Program-made: the position numbers and the translations under genes
Notes under the pieces: generated by a model
Seen by the model: only the letters and a program-made list of their open reading frames with translations
The model's database searches: none
What the model was told of the DNA's origin: nothing
NCBI RefSeq assembly: GCF_030122845.1
Contig: NZ_CP126084.1
Span: 2,852,001-2,916,000 of the forward strand
Length of the DNA stretch: 64,000 nucleotides
Reading direction: 5' to 3'
From: Paenibacillus woosongensis
GTDB taxonomy: Bacteria > Bacillota > Bacilli > Paenibacillales > Paenibacillaceae
In this document: piece after piece, positions 8,080 through 16,714 of the stretch
Layout of the letters: each line of letters begins with the position of its first letter
How positions within the stretch are numbered: position 1 is the first letter of the stretch

Positions 8080-8445
8080 CTATTCATTACCCTGATTTGA
8101 TTGATGTTCAAACCCGATGCCTACCTGCCGGAGCAAGAATTCATCCATAAGACGGGAGACATGCCCGCTAATCGCGTTAATCTCCTCGCGGCTAAGCTGA
8201 TCATAATGAATGCCCATGACGAGTGTGACCGTCCGGCGAAGCATTTCGGCGGCCCGCATCGCTAGTCCTTCGCTTAATACATGTTCCTTATGACCAGGCA
8301 CAGCGCAAGTCTGGACATGGATCTGGCCTTCGTTCCAGTAGGCGGTCGACGACGCTCCGATATGCCGTTCTCCCCCGGAAACAATGAACAGAATATCCTT
8401 GCCAACAGCCATCTCTTGCAGGACAATATCCGCAAAACGCTCCAT
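8080..8445 (-). CDS. Small LpdD-like protein in the pyrKD operon
   Basis: A soluble protein of 121 residues. The segment VSGGERHIGA near residue 25 resembles the SGG-x-x-x-HIGA signature of the LpdD-like (prenylated flavin chaperone-like) family. The assignment rests on that motif and the size. It begins with ATG directly after the pyrD stop codon (TAA|ATG), with GAGGGG eight bases upstream, so it is surely co-transcribed with pyrK and pyrD. No decarboxylase (LpdB or LpdC) is nearby. A role with the flavoproteins PyrD and PyrK is conceivable but not shown. Confidence 0.6.
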   Translation of the reverse strand: MERFADIVLQEMAVGKDILFIVSGGERHIGASSTAYWNEGQIHVQTCAVPGHKEHVLSEGLAMRAAEMLRRTVTLVMGIHYDQLSREEINAISGHVSRLMDEFLLRQVGIGFEHQSNQGNE

Positions 8446-9378
8446 TTAAACAACCCCTCGAATCTCATCCAATGACGAGATCCCTTCTCGCTCCATAAAA
8501 GCTTGCAGCCCGTCAACCAGCTGCTCCCCTGCCCGCAAATGGACGAAATTGTGAGTCCCTACCTGAACGACCGCTGCACCTGCCATAATATACTCCACAA
8601 TATCCTCAGCGCTTTGTATGCCGCCCATCCCGGCTACCGGAAGGGTGACCGCTTTGCTCACCTGATGCACCATACGCAATGCGATCGGCTTAATTGCCGG
8701 ACCCGATAGACCGGCGTACAGATTGTCAAACACACTGCGCCGCTTATAGATATCAATCTTCATGGCAGAAAAGGTATTAACCAGAGAGACAGCATCCGCT
8801 CCTTCCTCCTCGCACATCACCGCCATTTGCACGATATCCTCGGCATTCGGAGACAGCTTGACCATTAATGGCAGCGTCGTCGCCTGGCGGATTTCCCTGA
8901 CGACCTCGCGGGCAACCGCCGTCTTAATACCGTAGGCCATACCGCCTGCTCTGACGTTCGGACAGGATATATTAAGCTCGATCATATCAACGGCCTGGTT
9001 TCCGGACACCCTGCGGCGGAGAGCATCCTCCTCGATCAGCCGCGCTCCTTCCACATATTCCTCCAGCGTATTGCCGCCCAGATTAGCGATTCTCGCCAGC
9101 TTCAAGCCTGCCCAGTACTCACATTCCTCACGCAAAAATGACGCTACGCCCGGATTCTCCAAGCCAACACTGTTCAGCATGCCGGAAGGCGTCTCGAATA
9201 CGCGAATTCCGTGGTTGCCTTCCTTTGGATGCAGGGTCAATCCTTTACCGGAGATGCCGCCCAACCGGTTAATATCGTACAAAGAGCCGTATTCCCGGCC
9301 GAAGCCGAAAGTTCCTGAAGCCATAACGACCGGATTTTTAAAATGTACGCCCGCGATGCTGCACGACAAATCAATCAT
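8446..9378 (-). CDS. pyrD: Dihydroorotate dehydrogenase, class 1B catalytic subunit
   Basis: FMN enzyme that oxidises dihydroorotate to orotate in pyrimidine synthesis. The 310-residue product has the family start motif with ASGTFGFG, the active-site cysteine in LNISCPN (the class 1 base), the KLSPN motif and the C-terminal phosphate site GGI and [10 protein letters not shown]. Class 1B enzymes work with PyrK, which is encoded directly upstream with a four-base ATGA overlap. GGAGGAGG inside the end of pyrK serves as its ribosome binding site. The pair is separate from any visible pyr operon; no PyrR attenuator was seen. Confidence 0.95.
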   Translation of the reverse strand: MIDLSCSIAGVHFKNPVVMASGTFGFGREYGSLYDINRLGGISGKGLTLHPKEGNHGIRVFETPSGMLNSVGLENPGVASFLREECEYWAGLKLARIANLGGNTLEEYVEGARLIEEDALRRRVSGNQAVDMIELNISCPNVRAGGMAYGIKTAVAREVVREIRQATTLPLMVKLSPNAEDIVQMAVMCEEEGADAVSLVNTFSAMKIDIYKRRSVFDNLYAGLSGPAIKPIALRMVHQVSKAVTLPVAGMGGIQSAEDIVEYIMAGAAVVQVGTHNFVHLRAGEQLVDGLQAFMEREGISSLDEIRGVV

Positions 9379-10076
9379 TCGAACACTACCTCCTCCGCCA
9401 AAAATACCGGTCCGTCCGCGCAGGCCTTACGCCGTTGATCCCGGCATTTTACACTGCACACGAGACAAGCCCCAATGCCGCAGGCCATGCGATTTTCCAG
9501 CGATACGTACACCTTGGCCGCACTGGCGGATTCCTGCTTCCGGCGCTGCACAGCTTGAAGCATCGGCTCCGGCCCGCAAGCAATAATGGTATCGTAAGCG
9601 TTAAAATCAACCTGTTTCAGCACAATGCCGCCCACATCCACTATCACGTTGCCGGTCGTCGCCGCTTCGAATTGCTGCACCAAGTAAGCCTCCCGGCTAA
9701 ATCCCAAATACACGTCCGCAGCAGAATACTCGCCAAGCGCATAGAACAACGGAGCTGCGCCGATCCCGCCCCCGACCAGAGCGACTTTTTCTTCAGCCGG
9801 CACTTCCGGGAACCCATTTCCAAACGGGCCCTCCAATTGGAGCTCATCTCCGGGCCGCAAAGCGCTGAGAAGCTTTGTCCCTTCCCCCGCTAGCTGATAA
9901 AGAAACTCAATGCCTCCCCCGTCCCGGTTAAAGATGCTGAGCGGCCTGGAGAGCAGAGGATACTTATCCCATGCCCGAACCATATAGAATTGGCCCATCC
10001 GTCCCGTGTATGATCCTGCAGCCTTTAATCTGAAAATGTTCGGGGCTACTTCTACATTTACCATGACAACCGCCAT
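9375..10076 (-). CDS. pyrK: Dihydroorotate dehydrogenase electron-transfer subunit PyrK
   Basis: FAD and 2Fe-2S protein of about 233 residues that passes electrons from PyrD to NAD. It has the ferredoxin reductase-like order: the FAD-binding RPLSIF motif at about residue 47, the NAD-binding GGGIGAAPL at about residue 107, and four C-terminal cysteines in a C-GIGA-C-LV-C...C arrangement that holds the iron-sulfur cluster. I start at ATG 10076, with GAGGTG six bases upstream; a GTG nine bases further out is an alternative. It overlaps pyrD by four bases. Confidence 0.92.
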   Translation of the reverse strand: MAVVMVNVEVAPNIFRLKAAGSYTGRMGQFYMVRAWDKYPLLSRPLSIFNRDGGGIEFLYQLAGEGTKLLSALRPGDELQLEGPFGNGFPEVPAEEKVALVGGGIGAAPLFYALGEYSAADVYLGFSREAYLVQQFEAATTGNVIVDVGGIVLKQVDFNAYDTIIACGPEPMLQAVQRRKQESASAAKVYVSLENRMACGIGACLVCSVKCRDQRRKACADGPVFLAEEVVFE

Positions 10077-10254
10077 GCCTCTCACCTCACTAACAAATAA
10101 GCGTATCTACTGCTTCACTGCTTTATCTAAAGATGCTATTTTTGCGCGGGCAAGTCTGTGACAAATAGCACACCCTTGCAGGAGCGGTCATATTTATGTG
10201 AAGTTTTGGGCATACCAGTAAATAACCATTCAGCGATCAAAGGAGAAGGTATCC

Positions 10255-11049
10255 ATGTCCAAACTCTTCAAGGCGCCGGGCGCATGGCTGTTATGCCTGG
10301 CGCTAGTTACGGGAATGGCCCCCGCGCCTGCCGAATCCGTGTTAAACCCGGAACCCACCTCCTCCGAACAAGCCGTAAATGCCGAAGCTAAGCCAATGAC
10401 GCTGGGAGAGCTCCGGCGGAAATACTCGGAAACGTTCAAGTTCAGCGGTCCTGAGGTCAAGCAAATTGCCCTGACCTTCGATGATGTTCCCGATCCGCGC
10501 TTCACCCCTAAAGTGTTGGATATACTGAAGAAACACGGCGTCAAAGCCACTTTCTTCGTCGTAGGCAGCCGGGCGAAGAAGCATCCGGAGCTGCTGCGGA
10601 GAATTCACCATGAAGGGCATATCATCGGCAACCATTCTTACAGCCACCCTTTGTTTAAGAAACAATCCGTCCAGGAATTCAAAAGCGAAATTGAGCGAAC
10701 CGAGAAAGTGATCGAACGGATTATCGGTTACAAACCTCGCCTCATTCGTCCCCCCTACGGAGAAATTAACGAGGAGCAGCTCAAATGGGCCAAGCGGCAA
10801 GGCTACAAAATCATTAACTGGAACGTCGATTCCCTCGATTGGAAAGCGCTAAGCAAAGAGAAGGTCAAGCATAACGTGCTCAGCGCCGTCGGTCCGGGAT
10901 CCATCGTGCTGCAGCATGCCGGGGGCGGTACGGGTTCCAATTTGACGGGAACTATCGAGGCTCTGCCGGATATTATTAAGGTGCTGCGGAATCGTGGCTA
11001 TCGCTTCGTAACGATTCCCGAGCTGCTATCTTATAAGAAAGCACTATAA
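10255..11049 (+). CDS. Secreted polysaccharide deacetylase (NodB domain, CE4)
   Basis: A 264-residue exported deacetylase. A signal peptide ends near Ala-Pro-Ala-Glu at about residues 23-27, and the NodB domain starts at about residue 65. It has TFDDVP (the usual Gly after DD is Val here), HSYSH metal ligands, RPPYGE, WNVDSLDW and a late LQHAGG. The family de-N-acetylates wall or extracellular polysaccharides. AAGGAG lies eight bases before the ATG. It is a separate gene from the membrane-anchored deacetylase at 1577-2551, and it shares a terminator with the convergent LysM-3D gene. Confidence 0.88.
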   Translation: MSKLFKAPGAWLLCLALVTGMAPAPAESVLNPEPTSSEQAVNAEAKPMTLGELRRKYSETFKFSGPEVKQIALTFDDVPDPRFTPKVLDILKKHGVKATFFVVGSRAKKHPELLRRIHHEGHIIGNHSYSHPLFKKQSVQEFKSEIERTEKVIERIIGYKPRLIRPPYGEINEEQLKWAKRQGYKIINWNVDSLDWKALSKEKVKHNVLSAVGPGSIVLQHAGGGTGSNLTGTIEALPDIIKVLRNRGYRFVTIPELLSYKKAL

Positions 11050-11073
11050 CCAGCACCTGTTTGCAAGCAAAAA

Positions 11074-11117
11074 AAGGACATCCCTGCAGATCCCCAGATC
11101 TCGCAGTGGACGTCCTT
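11074..11117. terminator. Bidirectional terminator
   Basis: AAGGAC.TCC pairs with GGA.GTCCTT, with an inner CTGC...GCAG stem. It lies between the convergent deacetylase and LysM-3D genes. A-runs on one side and T-rich DNA on the other suit both directions. Confidence 0.75.
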
Positions 11118-11151
11118 ATTTAATATCATCTAATCATGGCTTAAATTTGTA

Positions 11152-11829
11152 TTAATTCAAAACATATAGCGTGACATCCTGAAAACCAAAGTCGTTAACC
11201 TTTTGCGGGCTCGCCGGAATGAAGATGTCGATGCGGTTCCCTTTGATCGCGCCGCCCTGATCAGTCGCTGTGGCGACGAAGGCGTTCTTCGGCAGATCAG
11301 GATGGCTGTGTCCGGTGACCAGCACTTTGGTGCCCATCGGAATGACGTTTGGATCAACAGCGATCGTTCCGAGCTTCAAAGGATTGCCATAATAGTCGAC
11401 AGGGCCCCATTTCCCGTTTTCGCTGGCAGCCGCAGAGTAAGCTGTCGCTTTGACCTTTACTGTGGATTTGTAGTTAAACGATTTGCCCCAGGCCTGTACG
11501 ACCCGTTCCGCCGTTAATACTTTTAGCGTAGAGAGCGGCTGAGCCTCGCTTCCAGAGGCGGAAAGCGCCTGCATGTTTTGTCCTGGTATCGTGATTTTTA
11601 AACCTTCGTAAATATTCGTTGCTTCTATGCTCGGATTCGCTTTCATCAGCTTGTCCAAATTGACCCCGTACTGCTTGGCGAGAATATAGAAGGTGTCCCC
11701 ATTCTTCGCCGTATGTACTGAATCCGCATATGCTGGCACGGCCTGCAGCGCTCCTAACAACCCGGCTGCAATCACCGCTGACTTAATCCCCATTCCCAAT
11801 TTGTGAAGACCTTTACGTTGTTTAAACAT
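11152..11829 (-). CDS. Secreted LysM and 3D-domain wall protein
   Basis: A 225-residue exported protein with a signal peptide ending near AYADS at about residue 36, one LysM domain (about residues 38-82) for binding peptidoglycan, and a C-terminal 3D domain (about 125-225). The three aspartates that name the fold are visible in AVDPNVIP, TDQGG and NRIDIF. This domain resembles the catalytic fold of MltA and the resuscitation-promoting factor-type enzymes, so a wall lytic role is likely. The leader carries a c-di-AMP riboswitch, which fits control of wall hydrolases by this nucleotide. An RBS (AAAGGAGG) precedes the ATG. Confidence 0.88.
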   Translation of the reverse strand: MFKQRKGLHKLGMGIKSAVIAAGLLGALQAVPAYADSVHTAKNGDTFYILAKQYGVNLDKLMKANPSIEATNIYEGLKITIPGQNMQALSASGSEAQPLSTLKVLTAERVVQAWGKSFNYKSTVKVKATAYSAAASENGKWGPVDYYGNPLKLGTIAVDPNVIPMGTKVLVTGHSHPDLPKNAFVATATDQGGAIKGNRIDIFIPASPQKVNDFGFQDVTLYVLN

Positions 11830-11845
11830 GATGCTCCTCCTTTAA

Positions 11846-12000
11846 CTTGGCCTGCGGAGTTAGTTGTCGGATTCGGAAAAAAGGATAGCTCCCGGCGCCG
11901 ATCATCAGCGCTTCACCCCAAGACATGCCATGCTTGTCACCTTGTACTTGCATTGCTCGTCATAAGTCGTCCCCCGCACCTGCCTTGGCAGTGTTTCGGC
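11846..12000 (-). promoter_or_regulatory. c-di-AMP riboswitch (ydaO/yuaA type)
   Basis: The leader of the LysM-3D gene, read on the minus strand, has the conserved blocks of the ydaO class in order: CCGAAACACTG, GGGGGACGA, TTGGGGTGAA, then GGGAGCTATCCTTT, TTCCGAATCCGAC and CTAACTCCGCAGGC near the start codon. These are the blocks that fold into the two c-di-AMP sites. Family knowledge says that ligand binding turns gene expression off, most often for wall hydrolases and potassium or osmolyte transporters. The rest of 12001-12126 shows no gene. Confidence 0.9.
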
Positions 12001-12126
12001 CGTAATGAATATATCACAATTTTGTAACCTATGGGCCATGCAAATGTTACCAATGGTATTCAAACCAGTATTTATAAGAAAAAACATTGACGAAAACCGT
12101 AACAAAAATTTAAATTTTGACAGACG

Positions 12127-12167
12127 GCACCAAAAAGGCATGACCCACGGTCATGCCTTTTTGGTGC
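12127..12167 (-). terminator. Hairpin after the amino-acid ABC importer operon
   Basis: A perfect 19-bp stem with a three-base loop (GCACCAAAAAGGCATGACC and its complement), 16 bases after the ATPase stop codon. The U-run is inside the stem rather than after it, so it may act in either direction. Confidence 0.75.
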
Positions 12168-12182
12168 TATTCTAATTACAAA

Positions 12183-12905
12183 TTACAATACTTTACTTAA
12201 GAAATCCTGCGTCCGCTGATTCTGCGGCGAACCGAACACCTGCTGCGGGCTGCCCTGCTCGATAATAACGCCTTGATCCATAAACAAGATGCGGTCGCCG
12301 ACCTCGCGGGCGAAGCCCATTTCATGCGTGACGATCACCATCGTCATCCCGCCTGTCGCCAGCTCCTTCATGACTTCCAGAACCTCGCCCACCATCTCGG
12401 GATCGAGTGCGGACGTCGGCTCGTCAAACAGCATCACATGCGGCTCCATCGCCAGGGCGCGAGCGATGGCGATGCGCTGCTTCTGTCCTCCTGACAGCTG
12501 GGAAGGGTAAGCCCCGCTCTTGTCCTCCAGACCCACTTTGCGCAACAGCTGAAGCGCGAAGGCCTCTGCGTCCTGCTTCGCCTGTTTTTTCACCTGAAGC
12601 GGAGCCATCATAATATTCTCAAGCACCGTTTTGTGAGGAAAAAGGTTAAAATGCTGAAATACCATACCCATCTTCTCACGGGTTTTGTTGATATTATGAT
12701 TCTTGCCGGTAATAAGCTCTCCTTCGAAATGAATTTCGCCACTGGACGGCTCCTCAAGCCGGTTCAGACAGCGCAGGAAGGTGCTTTTTCCCGATCCGCT
12801 CGGCCCGATAACGACGACGACCTCGCCGCGGTTGATTTCCAGGTCAATGCCTTTTAAAATATGCAGCTGGCCGAATTTTTTATGCAAATTCTTAACGGTT
12901 ATCAC
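12183..12905 (-). CDS. Polar amino acid ABC importer, ATPase subunit
   Basis: A 240-residue ATPase of the GlnQ/ArtM family. It has Walker A GPSGSGKS, the Q-loop in FQHFNLFPH, the signature LSGGQKQR, Walker [11 protein letters not shown] and the switch histidine in VTHEMGFA. It energises uptake through the permease encoded just upstream, which it overlaps by 14 bases. It is the last gene of the binding protein-permease-ATPase operon. The substrate is probably a basic or other polar amino acid. The ARG-box-like promoter palindrome hints at arginine or lysine, but this is not proven. Confidence 0.9.
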   Translation of the reverse strand: MITVKNLHKKFGQLHILKGIDLEINRGEVVVVIGPSGSGKSTFLRCLNRLEEPSSGEIHFEGELITGKNHNINKTREKMGMVFQHFNLFPHKTVLENIMMAPLQVKKQAKQDAEAFALQLLRKVGLEDKSGAYPSQLSGGQKQRIAIARALAMEPHVMLFDEPTSALDPEMVGEVLEVMKELATGGMTMVIVTHEMGFAREVGDRILFMDQGVIIEQGSPQQVFGSPQNQRTQDFLSKVL

Positions 12906-13566
12906 TAGCCTGCAGCCTCCTTTCGAAACGGCCCAAAATGCGGGAAAGTGTAAAAGTGACGATAAAATACATCACGGCAACGATCAGGAACGGCATCATG
13001 CCGTTATACGTAATCCCTTGAACGGCGCCCGCCTGGAACATCATTTCGGTCACCCCGATAAAGGAAACGATCGACGATTCCTTGACGATGACAACGAACT
13101 CGTTGCCAATCGCCGGCAGCACGTTTTTGATCGCCTGCGGAATAATAATGAAACGCATCGTTTGACCCTGCGTCATTCCGAGCGAACGCGCCGCTTCGCT
13201 TTGACCGCGGTCTACGCCCTGAATGCCCGCGCGGAATATTTCCGCTAAATAAGCCGAGCTGTTAATGGACAGCGTAATCGCCCCCGATTCAATCGGATCA
13301 AAATTGATATCGAACATGTAAGACAAGCCGTAGTGAATGATCATCAGCTGTACTAGCATCGGCGTTCCGCGCAGAAACTCAACCCAGGCATGTCCGATAA
13401 AGCGTACGATTCCCCATGGCGACATCCGGATCAAAGCGACAAACAATCCGAGAATGAACCCGAATAATACGCCTAACGCAGCAAGCCATAACGTGTACTG
13501 CAGTCCGGTTAGAAAATAACTGCGGTATTCCCAAAACATCGTTGCAAATTCAGTAAAAAAGTTCAT
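12892..13566 (-). CDS. Polar amino acid ABC importer, permease subunit
   Basis: A 224-residue membrane protein of the HisM/GlnP family with about five membrane spans. The cytoplasmic EAA loop ([12 protein letters not shown], about residues 140-151) that docks the ATPase is clear. It likely forms a homodimer channel. GGAGG lies twelve bases before the ATG. A terminator between the binding-protein gene and this one should lower its expression relative to the binding protein. It overlaps the ATPase gene. Confidence 0.9.
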   Translation of the reverse strand: MNFFTEFATMFWEYRSYFLTGLQYTLWLAALGVLFGFILGLFVALIRMSPWGIVRFIGHAWVEFLRGTPMLVQLMIIHYGLSYMFDINFDPIESGAITLSINSSAYLAEIFRAGIQGVDRGQSEAARSLGMTQGQTMRFIIIPQAIKNVLPAIGNEFVVIVKESSIVSFIGVTEMMFQAGAVQGITYNGMMPFLIVAVMYFIVTFTLSRILGRFERRLQASDNR

Positions 13567-13610
13567 AAGCCTATCATACCTCCAATTACAGCGCCCGTTT
13601 CGTTAAAAAA

Positions 13611-13644
13611 CAGAAAAATAGCGAATTTGCTCCGCTATTTTCTG
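13611..13644 (-). terminator. Internal terminator between binding protein and permease
   Basis: On the minus strand, CAGAAAATAGCG pairs with CGCTATTTTTCTG (one bulged base) and is followed by six U. It sits 36 bases after the binding-protein stop codon, inside the operon. Partial read-through would explain more binding protein than transporter. Confidence 0.8.
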
Positions 13645-13679
13645 CCAGGTTGTCTTATCATCGCATTGCCAACGCCAAG

Positions 13680-14486
13680 TTATCTAATGGACAGATCGCT
13701 GGCTTCTTGTACGAATTTCTCAATGCTCCCGTCCTGGATCAGGCGATCCAATGTGGCATTCACTTGGTCCAGCAGCTCCTTGTTGCCCTTCTTAATGCCT
13801 ACGACGTAGCCGTCATCCTCCGTTACCGGCTCCGCATCGGTAATGACGATGCCGTCAACATTCTTCACGAACGATTCGGCAACAGGGCCTTCGATAATAG
13901 CTACATCAACACGCCCCGAGTTCAGCTGCATGATGATGTCAGAAATCTTCGCCAGAGAGGTCAGCTTCGCACCAGGAATTTCCTTAGCGATGTCCTCCTG
14001 GATCGAGCTCTTCTGAACGCCGATCTTGAGGCCTTCCAGCGATTCAAGCGTGGAATATTTATCTTTGTCCGCTTCGCGGGCAACGACTGCCTGTTTGGCG
14101 TTGTAGTAGATTTGTGACATTTCAATTTCTTTCGCACGCTCAGGCGTCGGGCTCAATCCGGAAATGACGATGTCCACCCGGCCGCTGCCTAGCTCATTGA
14201 GCAGGGATGAGAACACCATATCCTTGATTTCGAGCTCTGCCCCCATATCCTTGGCGATTTCTTTAGCGATTTCCACGTCGAATCCGACGATCTCGTCTTC
14301 CCCTTTGTCATTCTTGATATGGAACTCATATGGCGGGAAATCGGCGCTCAATCCGAGAACCAGCTTCTTCGCTGCCGGCGTGTCAGATCCTTGCGAGCTG
14401 TCCTTGGTTTCTTTGGTTTGTCCGCAAGCTGCCAGTGCAGTCGTAAGCAACAGCACCGCCATCAATAATGTACCCCATTTTTTCAT
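13680..14486 (-). CDS. Polar amino acid ABC importer, substrate-binding lipoprotein
   Basis: A 268-residue extracellular lipoprotein with lipobox AAC (Cys21) and the two-lobed SBP_bac_3 fold. The first strand, LGLSADFPPYEF, is the usual ligand-contact region, and GFDVEIAKEIAKDMG follows. The lobes contain ISGLSPTPER and the ligand-binding Arg-Asp pair typical of alpha-amino-acid carriers. It delivers the ligand to the permease encoded downstream. It has its own strong promoter with a palindrome over the -35 and a terminator after the stop. A basic amino acid is a fair guess for substrate. Confidence 0.9.
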   Translation of the reverse strand: MKKWGTLLMAVLLLTTALAACGQTKETKDSSQGSDTPAAKKLVLGLSADFPPYEFHIKNDKGEDEIVGFDVEIAKEIAKDMGAELEIKDMVFSSLLNELGSGRVDIVISGLSPTPERAKEIEMSQIYYNAKQAVVAREADKDKYSTLESLEGLKIGVQKSSIQEDIAKEIPGAKLTSLAKISDIIMQLNSGRVDVAIIEGPVAESFVKNVDGIVITDAEPVTEDDGYVVGIKKGNKELLDQVNATLDRLIQDGSIEKFVQEASDLSIR

Positions 14487-14546
14487 GTCTCTCTCTCCTT
14501 GCTAAGTTATGAAAATTAATCATCATCTCATGATTTCACTGGGCTA

Positions 14547-14575
14547 ATTATAGATCATTATGCATATATATGCAA
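14547..14575 (-). promoter_or_regulatory. Promoter of the importer with ARG-box-like palindrome
   Basis: On the minus strand, TTGCAT (14570-14575), a 17-base spacer and TATAAT (14547-14552) form a near-consensus sigma-A promoter. The palindrome TGCATATATATGCA (14561-14574) overlaps the -35. It matches the ArgR core TGNAT-WWWW-ATNCA, so repression by ArgR is plausible. No second box was found nearby. Confidence 0.7.
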
Positions 14576-14777
14576 AAGAAAATTTCGACATTTTTCTTTC
14601 TTCCTTTCTGCATCTATTATACCCACGGTCAATTGCTCTATTTCATGTTATTTAGATCACTTCCCGAGTAGAACCTATATGATTGCCATTAAAATCCACT
14701 CTTCAAACCCGCCTGTTTCATTCCTTTTATCAATAACAATGAACTTTATCACATCATCGCGTTACCTGAATCAATGA

Positions 14778-14794
14778 TTTTATACATTATAAAA
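14778..14794. promoter_or_regulatory. Palindrome in the likely neopullulanase promoter region
   Basis: TTTTATA-cat-TATAAAA, a perfect 17-base palindrome, sits about 100 bases before the neopullulanase start codon and contains possible -10 boxes. The remainder of 14576-14891 shows nothing further; no consensus catabolite-repression site was found. Confidence 0.35.
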
Positions 14795-14891
14795 CGCGGC
14801 TCATGGCCTCCTCTTATTCAGGGAATAATGGTTCATACCAAGGGAGAGTTGGTTATTAATTAGCTGAAGCAGATGTTAAGGAGGTGGCCGC

Positions 14892-16637
14892 ATGCTGCTT
14901 GAAGCTTTGTACCACGTGCCTCGCGATAAATGGGCTTATGCTTATAATCCAACAACGATTCATTTGCGTGTGCGCACCAAAAGAGACGATATAGAGCAAG
15001 TATTCGCCATGACCGGGGACAAGTACGACTGGCAGAAGACCTATCAGGAATTGGCCATGGAAAAAGCGGCCCATGACGCGATGTTCGATTACTGGGAAAT
15101 CGCCGTGAAGCCGAAATACAAACGGCTCTCCTACGCCTTCAAACTGGTTGCCGGCAGCGAAACGGTTTATATGCAGGACAGCGGGATCGGACATGAGCCG
15201 CCTACTCCGCCGGGCGAGTTGTACGAATTTCCTTATATTCATGAGATTGACGTTTTCAAAGTACCGGAATGGGCCAAAGAGGCTGTGTTTTATCAAATTA
15301 TGCCCGAGCGCTTTGCGAATGGCGACCCGTCTAACGATCCTAAGCCAACGGAACCCTGGGGAGGAACGCCAAAGATCGACAATTTTTTCGGGGGCGATCT
15401 GCAAGGTGTTCTGGATCATTTAGACGATTTAGTCGACCTTGGTATTAATGCTATTTATTTCACACCACTTTTCACCTCCCCCTCCAATCACAAATACGAC
15501 ACGGTCGACTATAAGAATGTCGATCCTCATTTTGGGGACAACGCGCTATTAAAGCGGTTAGTCGCGGCCTGTCACGAAAAAGGGATCCGAATTGTGCTGG
15601 ACGCCGTGTTCAACCATTGCAGCGAGCAATTTCCTCCTTTTCAGGATGTGCTGAAGCATGGGCAGGATTCCAAGTATATTGACTGGTTCCATATTAATGA
15701 ATTCCCAGTGTCCATTAAGAACGGCATTCCCACTTACGATACGTTCGGATTTTTTGGCAATATGCCGAAATTCAACACTGCGAATCCTGAAGTGAAGGAA
15801 TATTTGCTTGGCGTAGCGGAATATTGGATCAAAGAAATCAATCTTGACGGGTGGCGCCTTGACGTCGCCAATGAAATTGACCATCATTTCTGGCGCGATT
15901 TCAGAAAAGTCGTCAAAGCGGCCAACCCGAATGCTTATATTATCGGAGAGGTCTGGAGCGATTCCCTCAACTGGCTGCTCGGGGATCAGTTCGATTCCGT
16001 CATGAACTATCCCTTCGCCGACAAAGTGCTAACCTTCTTTAACGCAGGCATGGACGGATACAGCTTCTCCAATGAGATGGGCTCGCTCATCATGCGTTAT
16101 CCGCAGCAAACCAATGAGGTTATTTTCAACATGCTGTGCAGCCATGATACGCCGCGGCTGCTGACCAGCGTAGGACATGACAAGCGTAAACTGAAGCTCT
16201 GCGTCGTCTTTCTCTTCACCTATATGGGAACACCATGCATTTTCTATGGCGATGAAGTCGGTATAGCAGGAAATGGCGATCCCGATTGCCGCAAATGTAT
16301 GGTCTGGGATCCCCATAAACAGGATCGCGAGCTGTATGATTTCTATAAACTAATGATTGCTCTGCGTAATAAGCACGCCGCACTGCGCCAAGGCCGCTTC
16401 CGCTTCCTGCATGCGGACATTCATGATCCCTGCATCATTTACGAGCGGCTCGACGACAAGGTCCATTTTACGATCTGGATGAACAATACCGGTAAGAAGC
16501 GTACGCTGTCGCATCCGATGGACACGAACGACTGGTATGATGCTCTGACAGGCGAACGCGTGATGCCGGACAAAGGCATCATGAATATCAGCCTTGATCC
16601 GTACGGATACCGCATACTGTGCCGTATGCTGAAATAG
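14892..16637 (+). CDS. Neopullulanase or cyclomaltodextrinase (GH13_20)
   Basis: A 581-residue cytoplasmic glycoside hydrolase with an N-terminal starch-binding-like domain (about 1-120), a GH13 barrel and a C-terminal beta domain. Catalytic motifs: the nucleophile Asp in GWRLDVANE, the acid Glu in IIGEVWSD and the third Asp in CSHDTPR. The family cleaves maltodextrins, cyclodextrins and pullulan to small sugars. There is no signal peptide, so it acts inside the cell on imported dextrins or on glycogen products. AAGGAGG lies seven bases before the ATG. It converges on the glycogen genes glgA and glgB, suggesting shared alpha-glucan metabolism. The exact specificity within the subfamily cannot be told. 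Confidence 0.9.
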   Translation: MLLEALYHVPRDKWAYAYNPTTIHLRVRTKRDDIEQVFAMTGDKYDWQKTYQELAMEKAAHDAMFDYWEIAVKPKYKRLSYAFKLVAGSETVYMQDSGIGHEPPTPPGELYEFPYIHEIDVFKVPEWAKEAVFYQIMPERFANGDPSNDPKPTEPWGGTPKIDNFFGGDLQGVLDHLDDLVDLGINAIYFTPLFTSPSNHKYDTVDYKNVDPHFGDNALLKRLVAACHEKGIRIVLDAVFNHCSEQFPPFQDVLKHGQDSKYIDWFHINEFPVSIKNGIPTYDTFGFFGNMPKFNTANPEVKEYLLGVAEYWIKEINLDGWRLDVANEIDHHFWRDFRKVVKAANPNAYIIGEVWSDSLNWLLGDQFDSVMNYPFADKVLTFFNAGMDGYSFSNEMGSLIMRYPQQTNEVIFNMLCSHDTPRLLTSVGHDKRKLKLCVVFLFTYMGTPCIFYGDEVGIAGNGDPDCRKCMVWDPHKQDRELYDFYKLMIALRNKHAALRQGRFRFLHADIHDPCIIYERLDDKVHFTIWMNNTGKKRTLSHPMDTNDWYDALTGERVMPDKGIMNISLDPYGYRILCRMLK

Positions 16638-16661
16638 CTGACGTTGATCTGCTGGAAACTA

Positions 16662-16707
16662 CAAATCCCCCAACTCCTCGGGTTGAATCGAAGGATTGGG
16701 GGATTTG
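16662..16707. terminator. Bidirectional terminator between neopullulanase and glgA
   Basis: CAAATCCCCCAA pairs perfectly with TTGGGGGATTTG, and an inner TCCT/AGGA pair extends the stem. It lies between the two convergent genes. Confidence 0.88.
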
Positions 16708-16714
16708 CCGTTGT

